A DNA stretch of 30,358 nucleotides from JBBDYG01 sp040901765 (GCA_040901765.1 JBBDYG010000057.1:1-30358); one strand, 5' to 3'. Shown: positions 12,779-20,533, counted from the stretch's first letter. A program made the numbers and translations. The notes: a model not told the origin generated them from the sequence alone.

Positions 12779-15403
12779 ATGTCAACTGCGATGCATTCTA
12801 CTCCTCAAAACGATCCTCAGCAAATCCTCCGTGCCGTGAAGCTGCTGTTCTCCGAGAAGAGCGTCGTTGAGTTGCGCTGCCTTAAGGGCAAAGGCGCGAC
12901 TGGTGGCTACTTCAACGACCACAATAAACTCGCGGAAGCGGCGGGACGGATTTGCGAAGGCAATGTCTATATTACGCTCAATAATGTGAACTCGGCGCTG
13001 CTCGCGCGCCGCGCCAATCGACTCGGAATCGCAGACAAAACGACGAGCGATGCCGACATTTTGCGGCGCCGGTGGCTACTCGTCGACTGCGATTGCCAGC
13101 GGCCCTCGGGAATATCGGCGAGCGACCTGGAACATGAGGCGGCCATTAAGAAAGCCAAGAAAATTGGCCACGCAATAGTAGCCCTCGCTTGGCCGGCGCC
13201 GATACTCGCTGATTCGGGTAACGGCGCGCATCTGCTCTTCCGCATCGATCTGCCGAACGACGCCGTTAGTGCCAAACTCGTTCAACGAGTCCTTAGGCAA
13301 TTGGCGGTAAACTTCGACGACGATGATGACTGTTCACCCTGCGTGAAGGTCGACCAGTCAGTTTTCAACGCCAGTCGCATCTGCAAGCTGTATGGGACCG
13401 TCGCCCGCAAAGGGGACCATACACTGGACCGTCCGTGGCGCTTAAGCCGGATTCTATTTACCCCAGACGATATCAGGGTAGTTACGCGCGAACAATTGGA
13501 AGTCTATGCCGGCACCGAGCCGCCTCCGCCCGAGCCTCGCCAGACATTTCACGCGAACGGAAAGTTCAATCTCCGAGAGTTCGTCGGGAAGCATCTCAAG
13601 GTGCGGCAGGAGGGCTCCTACAATGGCAACGGCGCCATCTATCGCTGGAAATTGGAGACCTGTCCGCTCTGTGGCGAATCGGACAAGAGTGCCGTGGTGC
13701 TGCAATTTAGCGACGGTCGGATCGGCTACCGCTGCCACCATAACCGCTGCTGCGGCAAAGATTGGCAGGCGCTTCGTGAGCACTTCGACCCGGGCTATCG
13801 AGAGAAAATCAGCCAGCCGAAAGCTGCATCACCAAAGGCCATCGCCAAGGTCAAAGCTAAAAAACCGGCGGAGATCATCGGCGCGCGCCCGTTTCCGATC
13901 GATGCCCTGCCGCAAGTCGTTGCTAACTATGTGCGCGCGGCCTCGACCGCAATCGGTTGCGATCCGGGATTTATCGCATTGCCACTTTTAGCTTGCCTTG
14001 CACGAGCGGTCGGCAATAAACGAGCGATTCGCCTTAAGCAGACCTGGATGGAATTGCCCATCATTTGGTGTGCCATCATTGGCAAAAGCGGTACGCACAA
14101 GACACCGGCCCTCAATATGGCAATGCGATTCCTGGCGAGCCGTCAGGCCGAGGCCATCGCCGACTATGAAGTGGCGAACGCGGACTACGAGCAGGCCAAG
14201 GCGCTTTACGACCGGGCCTACAGCGCCTGGAAGCAAACCAAAAAGAAATCTGAAGAACCGCCACCATCGTCGCCCAAAGAACCAGTCTGCCAGCGGTTTT
14301 TTACCACGGACATCACAATTGAGGCACTGGCCGAGCGGCTTGCTGCTCAATTCGATGGCCTGTTGGTGACTCGTGACGAACTGGCGGGATGGTTGGGCGG
14401 CATCGCCGAATACAAAGGAGGCAAAGGGAGTGACCTGGGCCATTGGCTGGCCATGTGGTCTGGGGCGCCGTTGATCGTCGACCGCAAGACCGGGGCCAAA
14501 AAGTTCCTCCATGTGCCGCGGGCGGCGGTGTCGATTGTGGGAGGAATTCAACCAGGTGTTCTTCAGCGGGCAATCGGCAGGGAGCATCTGCAAGACGGGC
14601 TCTGCGCACGGCTGCTGATGGCAATGCCAGAGCCACGGCCTGTTATCTGGAGCGAAGCGGTGGTCGATCCGGCCATTGAAGAGGCGCTCGGCGAAACGTT
14701 CGATCGATTCCTGGCACTCGACCCAGCTGTAGATGAAGAGGGTAACCCAGCCCCCTATGCACTCTCGCTCACGCCCGAGGCAAAGGAAGTATGGAAAGAT
14801 TACTTCAATCGTCATCGGGCGGAGCTCGTCGACCTGGACGACGACCTGGCTGCGGCCTGGTCGAAGCTCGAAGCGTACACGGCCAGGTTCGCGCTGATTT
14901 TTCAGTTGGCGGAGTCAGACTCCGAGGTGGATGAAATATCCATGCAGTCTGCGATTCAGCTTTCCGATTGGTTCGGCCATGAGGCGAAGCGCGTTTATGG
15001 TCTTTTCCATGAGGACGATGACGACCGGGAAACTCGAGAGCTCATCACCTGGATTCAGCGTCACGGGCGCTCCGTGACAGCTCGCGACCTCACCCGCGGT
15101 CCTCGGCAGTTTCGCAGCGATCCCGAGGCGGCCGAAGCGGCGTTAGCGGCATTGGTCGCCGAGGGTTGCGGCCATTGGGAAGGAGTTCCGTCGGCGCCCC
15201 AGGGTGGGAAACCGACCCGCCGTTTCATTCTCGGAAACGGTGGCGACGGCGACAGAACCTCAATAACTCCCGTGTATGAGGAGGTTTCGTCACCGTCGCC
15301 AGTGTCGCCACTATCTAAAAACGGAGAATTGCCCGACGGCGATTGCCGCTTGAACGGAGAGGCCGGACATCGGGCAAACGATACTGGAGGGGAAGTCCAA
15401 TGA
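12779..15403 (+). CDS. Primase-like / DUF3987 ATPase replication protein
   Basis: The product is 874 residues from ATG 12779. ATG 12740 and GTG 12704 are in-frame alternatives, and none has a clear ribosome site. Residues 20-245 resemble an archaeo-eukaryotic-type primase: DxD at 103-105 (VDCD), SGNGAH at 146-151, then KLYGT and KGD at 203-213. Residues 295-325 are a zinc-binding knuckle (CPLC, then CHHNRC). Residues 375-745 match the DUF3987 ATPase found in phage and plasmid primase-helicases, with a Walker A-like GKSGTHKT (435-442) and an acidic box near TRDE (531-534). Residues 755-820 look like a winged helix. The last 50 residues encode repeat A (15241-15310), probably a tail added by an inserted repeat. 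It most likely replicates the excised element. Confidence 0.85.
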   Translation: MSTAMHSTPQNDPQQILRAVKLLFSEKSVVELRCLKGKGATGGYFNDHNKLAEAAGRICEGNVYITLNNVNSALLARRANRLGIADKTTSDADILRRRWLLVDCDCQRPSGISASDLEHEAAIKKAKKIGHAIVALAWPAPILADSGNGAHLLFRIDLPNDAVSAKLVQRVLRQLAVNFDDDDDCSPCVKVDQSVFNASRICKLYGTVARKGDHTLDRPWRLSRILFTPDDIRVVTREQLEVYAGTEPPPPEPRQTFHANGKFNLREFVGKHLKVRQEGSYNGNGAIYRWKLETCPLCGESDKSAVVLQFSDGRIGYRCHHNRCCGKDWQALREHFDPGYREKISQPKAASPKAIAKVKAKKPAEIIGARPFPIDALPQVVANYVRAASTAIGCDPGFIALPLLACLARAVGNKRAIRLKQTWMELPIIWCAIIGKSGTHKTPALNMAMRFLASRQAEAIADYEVANADYEQAKALYDRAYSAWKQTKKKSEEPPPSSPKEPVCQRFFTTDITIEALAERLAAQFDGLLVTRDELAGWLGGIAEYKGGKGSDLGHWLAMWSGAPLIVDRKTGAKKFLHVPRAAVSIVGGIQPGVLQRAIGREHLQDGLCARLLMAMPEPRPVIWSEAVVDPAIEEALGETFDRFLALDPAVDEEGNPAPYALSLTPEAKEVWKDYFNRHRAELVDLDDDLAAAWSKLEAYTARFALIFQLAESDSEVDEISMQSAIQLSDWFGHEAKRVYGLFHEDDDDRETRELITWIQRHGRSVTARDLTRGPRQFRSDPEAAEAALAALVAEGCGHWEGVPSAPQGGKPTRRFILGNGGDGDRTSITPVYEEVSSPSPVSPLSKNGELPDGDCRLNGEAGHRANDTGGEVQ
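15241..15310 (+). repeat. 70-bp hairpin repeat, copy A
   Basis: It starts with TGGCGACGGCGAC and ends with TCGTCACCGTCGCCA followed by GTGTCGCCA. The two ends form an inverted repeat. It has the same length and conserved ends as copy B on the other strand, with a poorly conserved 33-base core. It lies inside the 3' end of the primase gene. Confidence 0.75.
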
Positions 15404-15843
15404 TTCCCCTCAACCTCGGTGTGACTCATCTGCGGCACTGGCTTACGACAGAAGTGCCGCCGCGTGTGGGAGCGCCTACCGCGTCCCTTCACGCACTGGC
15501 GATACTGGCGACGGTGACGATACTTCGCGAATCGCGAGCAAATCAAGGGTTTCGTCGCCGTCGCCAGCAATACGCGCTACAACTGCGAGCCGCGTTCTTC
15601 GCCAACTGGCTACTACCGGCGCCAGAGCCGACCACGGAATGCCGTGTGGCCGCGTGTAGCAACGCTCGCGCGGGAGGCGCCCACAAACCGTTCCACCTTC
15701 CGCCCCACGCGTTCGTGGCCCGCCGTGTTGGCCCTGATGCCAGTCTTCGTAAACACCCCTCAACCCTGGTAGAGAAACGCCATGAAGATCGAACTTCGCA
15801 AACTGTCCGATATCAAGCCTTATCCCGGCAATCCGCGCATTAA
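15400..15843 (+). CDS. Possible small coupled ORF in the mobile element
   Basis: ATG 15400 overlaps the primase stop in an ATGA arrangement, with GGAGGGG seven bases upstream, which is typical of translational coupling. The predicted product has 147 residues. The first 45 (MIPLNLGVTHLRHWLTTEV and onward) look protein-like, with a hydrophobic stretch. The rest is rich in Arg, Ala and Pro, has no recognised domain, and covers repeat copy B and the first 62 bases of the methyltransferase gene in another frame. The start signals are convincing but the body is not. It may be a real short protein that has been extended by the repeat, or chance. Confidence 0.35.
   Translation: MIPLNLGVTHLRHWLTTEVPPRVGAPTASLHALAILATVTILRESRANQGFRRRRQQYALQLRAAFFANWLLPAPEPTTECRVAACSNARAGGAHKPFHLPPHAFVARRVGPDASLRKHPSTLVEKRHEDRTSQTVRYQALSRQSAH
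15497..15566 (-). repeat. 70-bp hairpin repeat, copy B
   Basis: Read on the minus strand it starts TGGCGACGGCGAC and ends TCGTCACCGTCGCCA followed by GTATCGCCA. It matches copy A at all of the first 13 bases and 23 of the last 24, but only about 13 of 33 in the core. It is inverted relative to copy A, 186 bases away. Confidence 0.75.
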
Positions 15844-17134
15844 CGACGCGGCCGTCGATGCAGTGGCGGCGAGCCTCAAGGAATTCGGCTTCCGCCAGCC
15901 AATCGTCATCGACGAGGCGGGCATCATTATTGTCGGCCACACTCGCTTCCGCGCGGCACACAAGTTAGCTCTTGTGAAGGCGCCGGTTCACGTCGCTCGT
16001 GATCTCACCCCCGCACAGATCCGCGCCTATCGCATCGCCGATAACGCCACGGCCGACCTTGCCGAGTGGGATTTCGAGCTCTTGCCGATCGAACTTGCCG
16101 CGCTGCAAGACGCAGACTTCGACCTGGCGCTGTTGGGATTCAGCGAAGATGAGCTGGCGAAGATTCTGAACGCGGATGTCGACGACGGACTATGTGATCC
16201 GGACGATGTTCCGCTCCCACCGGACGAAGCAATTACACAACCGGGCGACGTGTGGTTGCTCGGCGATCACAAGTTGCTGTGCGGTGACAGTAGCGATCCA
16301 GCGCAGGTCGATCGGCTTCTTAGCGGTGCATCGATTCAACTGGTAAACACCGATCCCCCATACAACGTGAAAGTCGAGCCTCGCTCGAATAACGCAATCG
16401 CCGCTGGTCTCAGTTCGTTCCAAGGTACAACCCATCACCAGGGTCTCGACCTCGCACGCTATCCGTCCAAATCGAAACCGACGCAAAAGAAGTTGCGCGC
16501 GAAGGACCGGCCGCTGGCGAATGACTTTCTGAGCGACGAAGAGTTCAATCAACTACTGCTCGCTTGGTTCGCGAATTTGGCGCGTGTACTCGAGCCCGGC
16601 CGTTCATTTTATGTTTGGGGCGGCTATGCCAATCTTGGAAATTACCCGCCCGTGTTGAAGCAATGCGGCCTCTATTTCTCGCAAGGCATTATCTGGGACA
16701 AACAGCATCCGGTGCTCACACGAAAAGACTACATGGGCTGCTTCGAGATTGCGTTCTACGGCTGGAAAGAAGGAGCGGGGCACAAGTTCTTCGGCCCGAA
16801 CAATGCCTACGACTTGTGGCACGTGAAGAAGGTGAATCCACAGTCAATGGTCCACTTAACCGAGAAGCCTGTCGAGCTTGCCACGCGCGCCATTCAATAC
16901 TCATCGCGGCCAGGTGAAAACGTGCTCGACCTGTTCGGCGGCAGCGGTTCGACGCTCATCGCGTGCGAGCAAACGGGCCGCAAGGCGTTTTTGATGGAGC
17001 TCGATCCGCCCTATTGCGACGTGATCTGGCAGCGCTACGAGAAGTTCACGGGCAAGAAGGCGGAGCGCGTGTCGACCAACAAGAAAACCCCAGCCAAACG
17101 TGAGGCCAGGAGAAAAAAATGCAGCAGCCGCTAG
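15782..17134 (+). CDS. ParB-like nuclease domain fused to DNA methyltransferase
   Basis: The product is 450 residues from ATG 15782. Residues 5-130 are a ParB/Sulfiredoxin-type domain with the signature GHTRFRAA (52-59). Residues 155-425 are a DNA methyltransferase with motif IV NTDPPYN (189-195) before motif I DLFGGSGST (383-391), an order typical of beta-class N6-adenine or N4-cytosine enzymes. EKP (361-363) precedes motif I as expected. Between them lies the target-recognition part, including a Lys-rich segment (229-242). DPPY favours adenine as substrate. The C-terminus (425-450) is strongly basic. No restriction enzyme is adjacent, so it is probably an orphan methyltransferase that marks or protects the element, or controls its replication. 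It is a known phage and mobile-element fusion type. Confidence 0.9.
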   Translation: MKIELRKLSDIKPYPGNPRINDAAVDAVAASLKEFGFRQPIVIDEAGIIIVGHTRFRAAHKLALVKAPVHVARDLTPAQIRAYRIADNATADLAEWDFELLPIELAALQDADFDLALLGFSEDELAKILNADVDDGLCDPDDVPLPPDEAITQPGDVWLLGDHKLLCGDSSDPAQVDRLLSGASIQLVNTDPPYNVKVEPRSNNAIAAGLSSFQGTTHHQGLDLARYPSKSKPTQKKLRAKDRPLANDFLSDEEFNQLLLAWFANLARVLEPGRSFYVWGGYANLGNYPPVLKQCGLYFSQGIIWDKQHPVLTRKDYMGCFEIAFYGWKEGAGHKFFGPNNAYDLWHVKKVNPQSMVHLTEKPVELATRAIQYSSRPGENVLDLFGGSGSTLIACEQTGRKAFLMELDPPYCDVIWQRYEKFTGKKAERVSTNKKTPAKREARRKKCSSR

Positions 17135-17218
17135 CGGGAACCCGAGCCTCTACCTTAAACGCCACGTTTGGCCCGTGTCGCGGCGCGGGCCGTCCGATGG
17201 CCAACCGTGCGTCCCACG

Positions 17219-17252
17219 AGAAAACGCCCAACGACGCGGCGTCGTGGGCGTT
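17219..17252 (-). terminator. Terminator of the HARE-HTH gene (minus strand)
   Basis: Minus-strand GCGTT/AACGC arms (17223-17237 and 17239-17252) form a 14-bp stem with one bulged base. The stem is followed by TTTTC on the minus strand. It lies 26 bases after the ancestral stop at 17278-17280 of the gene on that strand, and may also stop the methyltransferase transcript. Confidence 0.6.
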
Positions 17253-17277
17253 AGGGTGGCCGAACTGGCCGCCGCCG

Positions 17278-17639
17278 TTAGCCGCTGATCTTGAACTTCC
17301 CGCGCTCGGTCTTCACGAAGCGCGATTCCTTCCCCTATGCAGAATCTCACGCAGGATGGCGCTGTAGAGCGTGGCATGGGGCGTCTTGCCGCCGGGGGAT
17401 TTCCAATAGTCCTTCCCTTCCATCGCGGCCACCATCTCCTTAGTCGTCATTGGCTTCTTCACTTCCGCCAGCAACTTGGCTGCGGCGTCGATCGCGCTGA
17501 GCCTGTCGCCCTTGGCCTTCGTAGTCTTGGTTTTCGCGGAAGCGGCCTTCGACGACTTCTTCTTGGCCGGTGCTGCCTTCGCGGTTTTGGTCTTGGTGCC
17601 CGCGGACTTCGTCGAGCGTTTCTTGGTGGTCGTAGCCAT
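17278..17639 (-). pseudogene. HARE-HTH protein with histone-like tail, C-terminally frameshifted
   Basis: From ATG 17639 the frame gives 108 residues and stops at 17313. Residues 1-45 are an Ala/Lys/Thr/Ser-rich, histone H1-like basic tail. Residues 46-95 (LSAIDAAAKLLAEV, then PMTTKEMVAAMEGKDYW and GKTPHATLYSAILREI) are a HARE-HTH winged-helix domain, known from restriction-linked proteins and RNA polymerase delta. After ILREI the read frame ends as LHRGRNRAS, but the neighbouring frame continues with GKESRFVKTERGKFKISG to a stop at 17278-17280, which is the expected end of this family. A one-base loss near the C run at 17332-17335 explains this. The domain is shortened by its last strand. 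It may be a real mutation or a sequencing error. It is divergent from the zinc ribbon gene. Confidence 0.8.
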
Positions 17640-17689
17640 GATCGTTCTCCTCGATACAGTTCTCGATGGAAGGGCTGCCATCGCCAGGC

Positions 17690-17705
17690 GGCGACACCTG
17701 TCGCC
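17690..17705. promoter_or_regulatory. Palindrome between divergent genes
   Basis: GGCGACA and TGTCGCC flank CC, midway between the minus-strand HARE-HTH gene and the plus-strand zinc ribbon gene. It may be a shared operator. Its GGCGAC core recalls the ends of the 70-bp repeats. Confidence 0.4.
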
Positions 17706-17787
17706 ACGAACACACAGGAGCCATGCGTCGCCGAGAAGATCAAGCGGAATTTCGGGAAGAATTTCCCAGGTTTAGGAGAGCCTAAAA

Positions 17788-18000
17788 ATGATGCCTAAGG
17801 ATAGCGCCGCACCACCGGCTGGCGAGAATGCCCACACGTCCGGGCCGGTGGAACTGGGCCTGCGCTGTAAGGAGTGCGGCCACGGTCGGCTGAAGGTGCT
17901 CTACACGCGCGGGAAGCTACAGAAGATTATCCGTCGTCGGGAATGCTGCAGGTGCGGCCAACGCATTACCACTTGGGAGCGCGTGCCGGGGCAGTTCTAA
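17788..18000 (+). CDS. NrdR-like zinc ribbon protein
   Basis: The product is 70 residues, with AGGAGAG before ATG 17788 (ATG 17791 is also possible). Residues 27-64 form a four-cysteine ribbon: CKEC, 20-odd residues containing KIIRRRE, then CCRCG followed by QRITTWER. The pattern of two Cys pairs, a basic RRRE and TTWER closely resembles the N-terminal ribbon of the ribonucleotide-reductase repressor NrdR, but the ATP-cone domain is missing. It probably binds DNA or regulates transcription in the mobile element; this role is inferred. It is transcribed away from the HARE-HTH gene. Confidence 0.75.
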   Translation: MMPKDSAAPPAGENAHTSGPVELGLRCKECGHGRLKVLYTRGKLQKIIRRRECCRCGQRITTWERVPGQF

Positions 18001-18393
18001 ATGCGTAAGCTGCCGACACAGATGGCCGTGAAGCAGATCGGCAAAGCGTTGCTCTCTCGATTACGGCGATCAGTGCTGCCAAACGAAGAGACTATAACGT
18101 TGCCTTGCGGATGCGGTTTTCCTGCATCATCCGGTCAGTTCCGGATCCGGCACGGCAAGTGTCGCCAATCACGCTGGAGAGCTGCGGAGTGCACATCCCC
18201 ATGTCGTTGTCTACACCGAACAAGACCATCCGTTTGGTCGCGGCGATTTCCGGCTCAAAACAGACTGCATTCATTGACGTAGTAGCATGCCAAAATCTTC
18301 GTAGGCGCGGGCAGGTCTTCGCCAAGGCTCGCCGGTTTCAACATTCCTAGGTCACGGATTAGCCACTGTCGCTGCGATGCTTCAAGATGAATG
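18001..18393. other. Probable right-end region of the element, possible decayed gene
   Basis: An ORF begins with ATG 18001 directly after the zinc ribbon stop and runs to 18282. Its first 32 residues look coding (VKQIGKALLSRLRRSV). The rest looks out of frame, and a second frame (about 18105-18350) looks more protein-like (NKTIRLVAAISGSKQTAFID). This fits a broken gene but cannot be confirmed. The segment probably contains or nears the right boundary of the integrated element. Confidence 0.35.
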
Positions 18394-19404
18394 CTACAAG
18401 CGAGATAGGCCTGCTCTTCGCGGCGATCGAGCGTGCATATGTAGACTTTGGTCGGGGCGACTTAACGAATCATCGAATGCCACAATCTCGCGATCACTTA
18501 AAAGTTCTTCAATTTCCTTGCGGCTTGGTGCGGAGGGTTGAGCACCCAGTCGTGTGACCGATACGGCACCGGCCGCGTTGGCGAAGCGGGCGGCGTCGAG
18601 CATCGGCTGACCTTCGGCCAGAGCCACCGCCAATGCGCCGTTGAAAGCGTCGCCGGCCGCGGTCGAGTCGACCTGCTCCACTTTGAATCCTGGCACGAAC
18701 TGCTTCGAGGTGGACGACGCGACAAACGCCCCACGAGCGCCAAGCGTGAAGATTACCGTCTTAATTCCCTTGGCGAGTAGGATGTCAGCGGCACGATAGC
18801 ACGAGGCTTCGTCGTTCACTGCGACGCCCGTCAGTAGTTCAACCTCCGTCTCATTCGGAGTTAAGATCGAGACCTTTTCTAATAGTTTGTCCGGCAAGGG
18901 TTGCGCCGGCGCGGGGTTCAAAATGACGAGAGCTCCGTTCGCATTGGCCAGCTCGGCTGCGGCTTGCACCGTGTCGAGCGGCGTTTCCAACTGCATAATG
19001 ACAACGTCAGCGGTGGCAAAGGCGCTCTTGGCCTGCCGCACATCCAACGGCGAAAGTTTCGCGTTCGCGCCGCTGCCCACCGCGATGCTGTTCTCGCCAT
19101 CGTCACCCACGAAAATCAACGCCACACCGGATGGGCACTTGTCGTATTGCACATGATCCACATTGACGCCGTATTGGATCAGTCCAGCGACCGCCCGTTC
19201 ACCGAACATGTCCTGCCCAACGCGCGCGATAAAAGTGACCGCTCCGCCGGCCCGGGCAGCGGCTACCGCTTGGTTGGCCCCTTTTCCGCCAGCGGCCATA
19301 ACGAATTCGCCGCCCAGGCGCGTCTCGCCCGGCTTCGGAATGCGGTCTAACTTGATGATCATGTCGGTGTTCGAGCTGCCGACAACAACGATTCTTTGCC
19401 CCAT
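18394..19404 (-). CDS. rbsK: Ribokinase
   Basis: The product is 336 residues from ATG 19404, with GAGGAG a few bases before it. Ribokinase phosphorylates ribose at O5 using ATP and feeds it into the pentose phosphate pathway. The PfkB signatures are clear: GGKGANQAVAAARAG (39-53) and DSTAAGDAFNGALAVAL (246-262) with the catalytic Asp252. NxD near the N-terminus (SSNTDMIIKLD) and the NPAPAQPLP region fit ribokinase rather than fructokinase. The typical family length is about 305. The final 33 residues (from about 304) lack family character and may be read-through into neighbouring sequence. It follows the transporter gene by 22 bp, so the two are surely cotranscribed in the LacI-controlled locus. 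Confidence 0.92.
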   Translation of the reverse strand: MGQRIVVVGSSNTDMIIKLDRIPKPGETRLGGEFVMAAGGKGANQAVAAARAGGAVTFIARVGQDMFGERAVAGLIQYGVNVDHVQYDKCPSGVALIFVGDDGENSIAVGSGANAKLSPLDVRQAKSAFATADVVIMQLETPLDTVQAAAELANANGALVILNPAPAQPLPDKLLEKVSILTPNETEVELLTGVAVNDEASCYRAADILLAKGIKTVIFTLGARGAFVASSTSKQFVPGFKVEQVDSTAAGDAFNGALAVALAEGQPMLDAARFANAAGAVSVTRLGAQPSAPSRKEIEELLSDREIVAFDDSLSRPDQSLHMHARSPRRAGLSRL

Positions 19405-19426
19405 GGCGCGTACTCCTCGCGATAGA

Positions 19427-20440
19427 TCAATCGATATTAGCGTAGACGATCAGGGCCAGGCCGACGACGAACAGAACGAACATGCTTCCGAGCAATCGGT
19501 TCGTACCGGGCCCGGCATTCCTAAATTCCTTCCACACGAACACTCCCCAGAGTGCGGCGACCATCGTCGCGCCTTGCCCCAACCCGTACGATATCGCGTA
19601 GCCGGCGGTGTCGCCGGCGAGAATCGCAAATGACATCCCCACACCCCAGATCATACCGCCCACGATGCCGACCGTGTGTAGCCAAGCGCTCCCTTTGGTA
19701 AAGTAATCGCAAAAAGGCACTGGGTCGCCCACAAACGGTTTCATCATCACGAGAGAATTGACGACAAAACTTGATAGGAACAGACCGATCGCAAAAAACA
19801 CCAATGCCGTATAAGGCGTCAATTTTCCGGCCATTTCGGGATCGGCGATGCGGTCTAGCGGCGGCATCGCCGTTGCCACAAACGGGAAGAATTGTCCCAT
19901 GAGCACGCCACAAAGAATGGATAGGGCGATTCCCTTGACGGTGGTCTTTTGACCCGACGAAGGAATCCGCCGATAAGCCAACGCGTCGAGCACGATCGCC
20001 GCGGCCACGCACGCCACACCGGTGAACAACGGAATCGGATTGCCGACAGGGTCCACCCGGTAGGTCGTGATGACGCCGATCACCAGCGCCAATCCGATCC
20101 CGATCGGAAAAGCCACGGCCATTCCGGCGATGTCAATCGCGGCGACCAATAGAATGTTCGCAACATTGAAAATGACACCGCCAAGCATGGCATAGCCGAT
20201 GTACTTGCCTTGCGACTGTCGCAGGTCGTCCAGAAATCCCCGTCCATATTCACCGGTACTGCCGAGCGTGAAGGCAAAAAGAAGGGTCAGTAGCAATACG
20301 CCAAGACAATAGTCCCAGTAGAAAAGCTGGAACCGCCACTCCTTCGTAGCGAGCTTTTGAGTGTTTGCCCATGAGCCCCAGCAGATCATGGTGATAACAC
20401 ACATCAACACGGCTACGGGATAGGATTCAACGAGCACCAT
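19427..20440 (-). CDS. GRP-family (glucose/ribose porter) sugar permease
   Basis: The product is 337 residues from ATG 20440; a TTG start at 20470 would add ten polar residues and is less likely. About ten hydrophobic segments are visible. The first contains VAVLMCVITMICWGSWANTQKL, whose CWGSWANT motif is typical of GRP/RbsU-type porters of the drug/metabolite transporter superfamily. A repeated GLxxGxGMSFAILAGDTAG segment occurs in the second half. These carriers import ribose or glucose with protons. It sits between the enzyme remnant and ribokinase, which points to ribose or a ribonucleoside product as the substrate. Confidence 0.85.
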   Translation of the reverse strand: MVLVESYPVAVLMCVITMICWGSWANTQKLATKEWRFQLFYWDYCLGVLLLTLLFAFTLGSTGEYGRGFLDDLRQSQGKYIGYAMLGGVIFNVANILLVAAIDIAGMAVAFPIGIGLALVIGVITTYRVDPVGNPIPLFTGVACVAAAIVLDALAYRRIPSSGQKTTVKGIALSILCGVLMGQFFPFVATAMPPLDRIADPEMAGKLTPYTALVFFAIGLFLSSFVVNSLVMMKPFVGDPVPFCDYFTKGSAWLHTVGIVGGMIWGVGMSFAILAGDTAGYAISYGLGQGATMVAALWGVFVWKEFRNAGPGTNRLLGSMFVLFVVGLALIVYANID

Positions 20441-20533
20441 AAGAGTGGTCCACCTGGAAGTTGTTTCCAACCTATCTCGACTGCGTTAACTCTGCGAATT
20501 GAGACTTGGTTTCATTGCGCGACCCTGACCGTA

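Larger units (their letters stand above)
9844..18393. mobile_element. Putative integrated element in tRNA-Val
   Basis: The region holds, in order, a tRNA-Val, a tyrosine recombinase, an unknown protein, a DUF1580 excisionase-like protein, a primase/DUF3987 ATPase, a ParB-like/methyltransferase fusion, a HARE-HTH gene and an NrdR-like zinc ribbon. Integrase next to a tRNA is the classic signature of site-specific integration. The left attachment site would be the tRNA 3' end. I found no convincing second copy of that sequence before the sugar locus; the best, AGTGTCGCC near 18157, is only nine bases. The right end is therefore set arbitrarily at the ribokinase stop. Confidence 0.6.

Noticed and set aside
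15299..15311. CCAGTGTCGCC match to the tRNA 3' end
   Set aside because: It lies within repeat copy A inside the primase gene and is explained by that repeat.
15241..15566. CRISPR array or integron attC site
   Set aside because: There are only two copies, in opposite orientation, with no spacer array and no GTTRRRY ends.
18153..18165. Possible right attachment site matching the tRNA 3' end
   Set aside because: Only about nine bases agree (AGTGTCGCC), which is too short to rule out chance.
18092..18325. Minus-strand ORF near the right end of the element
   Set aside because: No family resemblance, no start signal, and an equal-length plus-strand frame in the same place; neither is supported alone.
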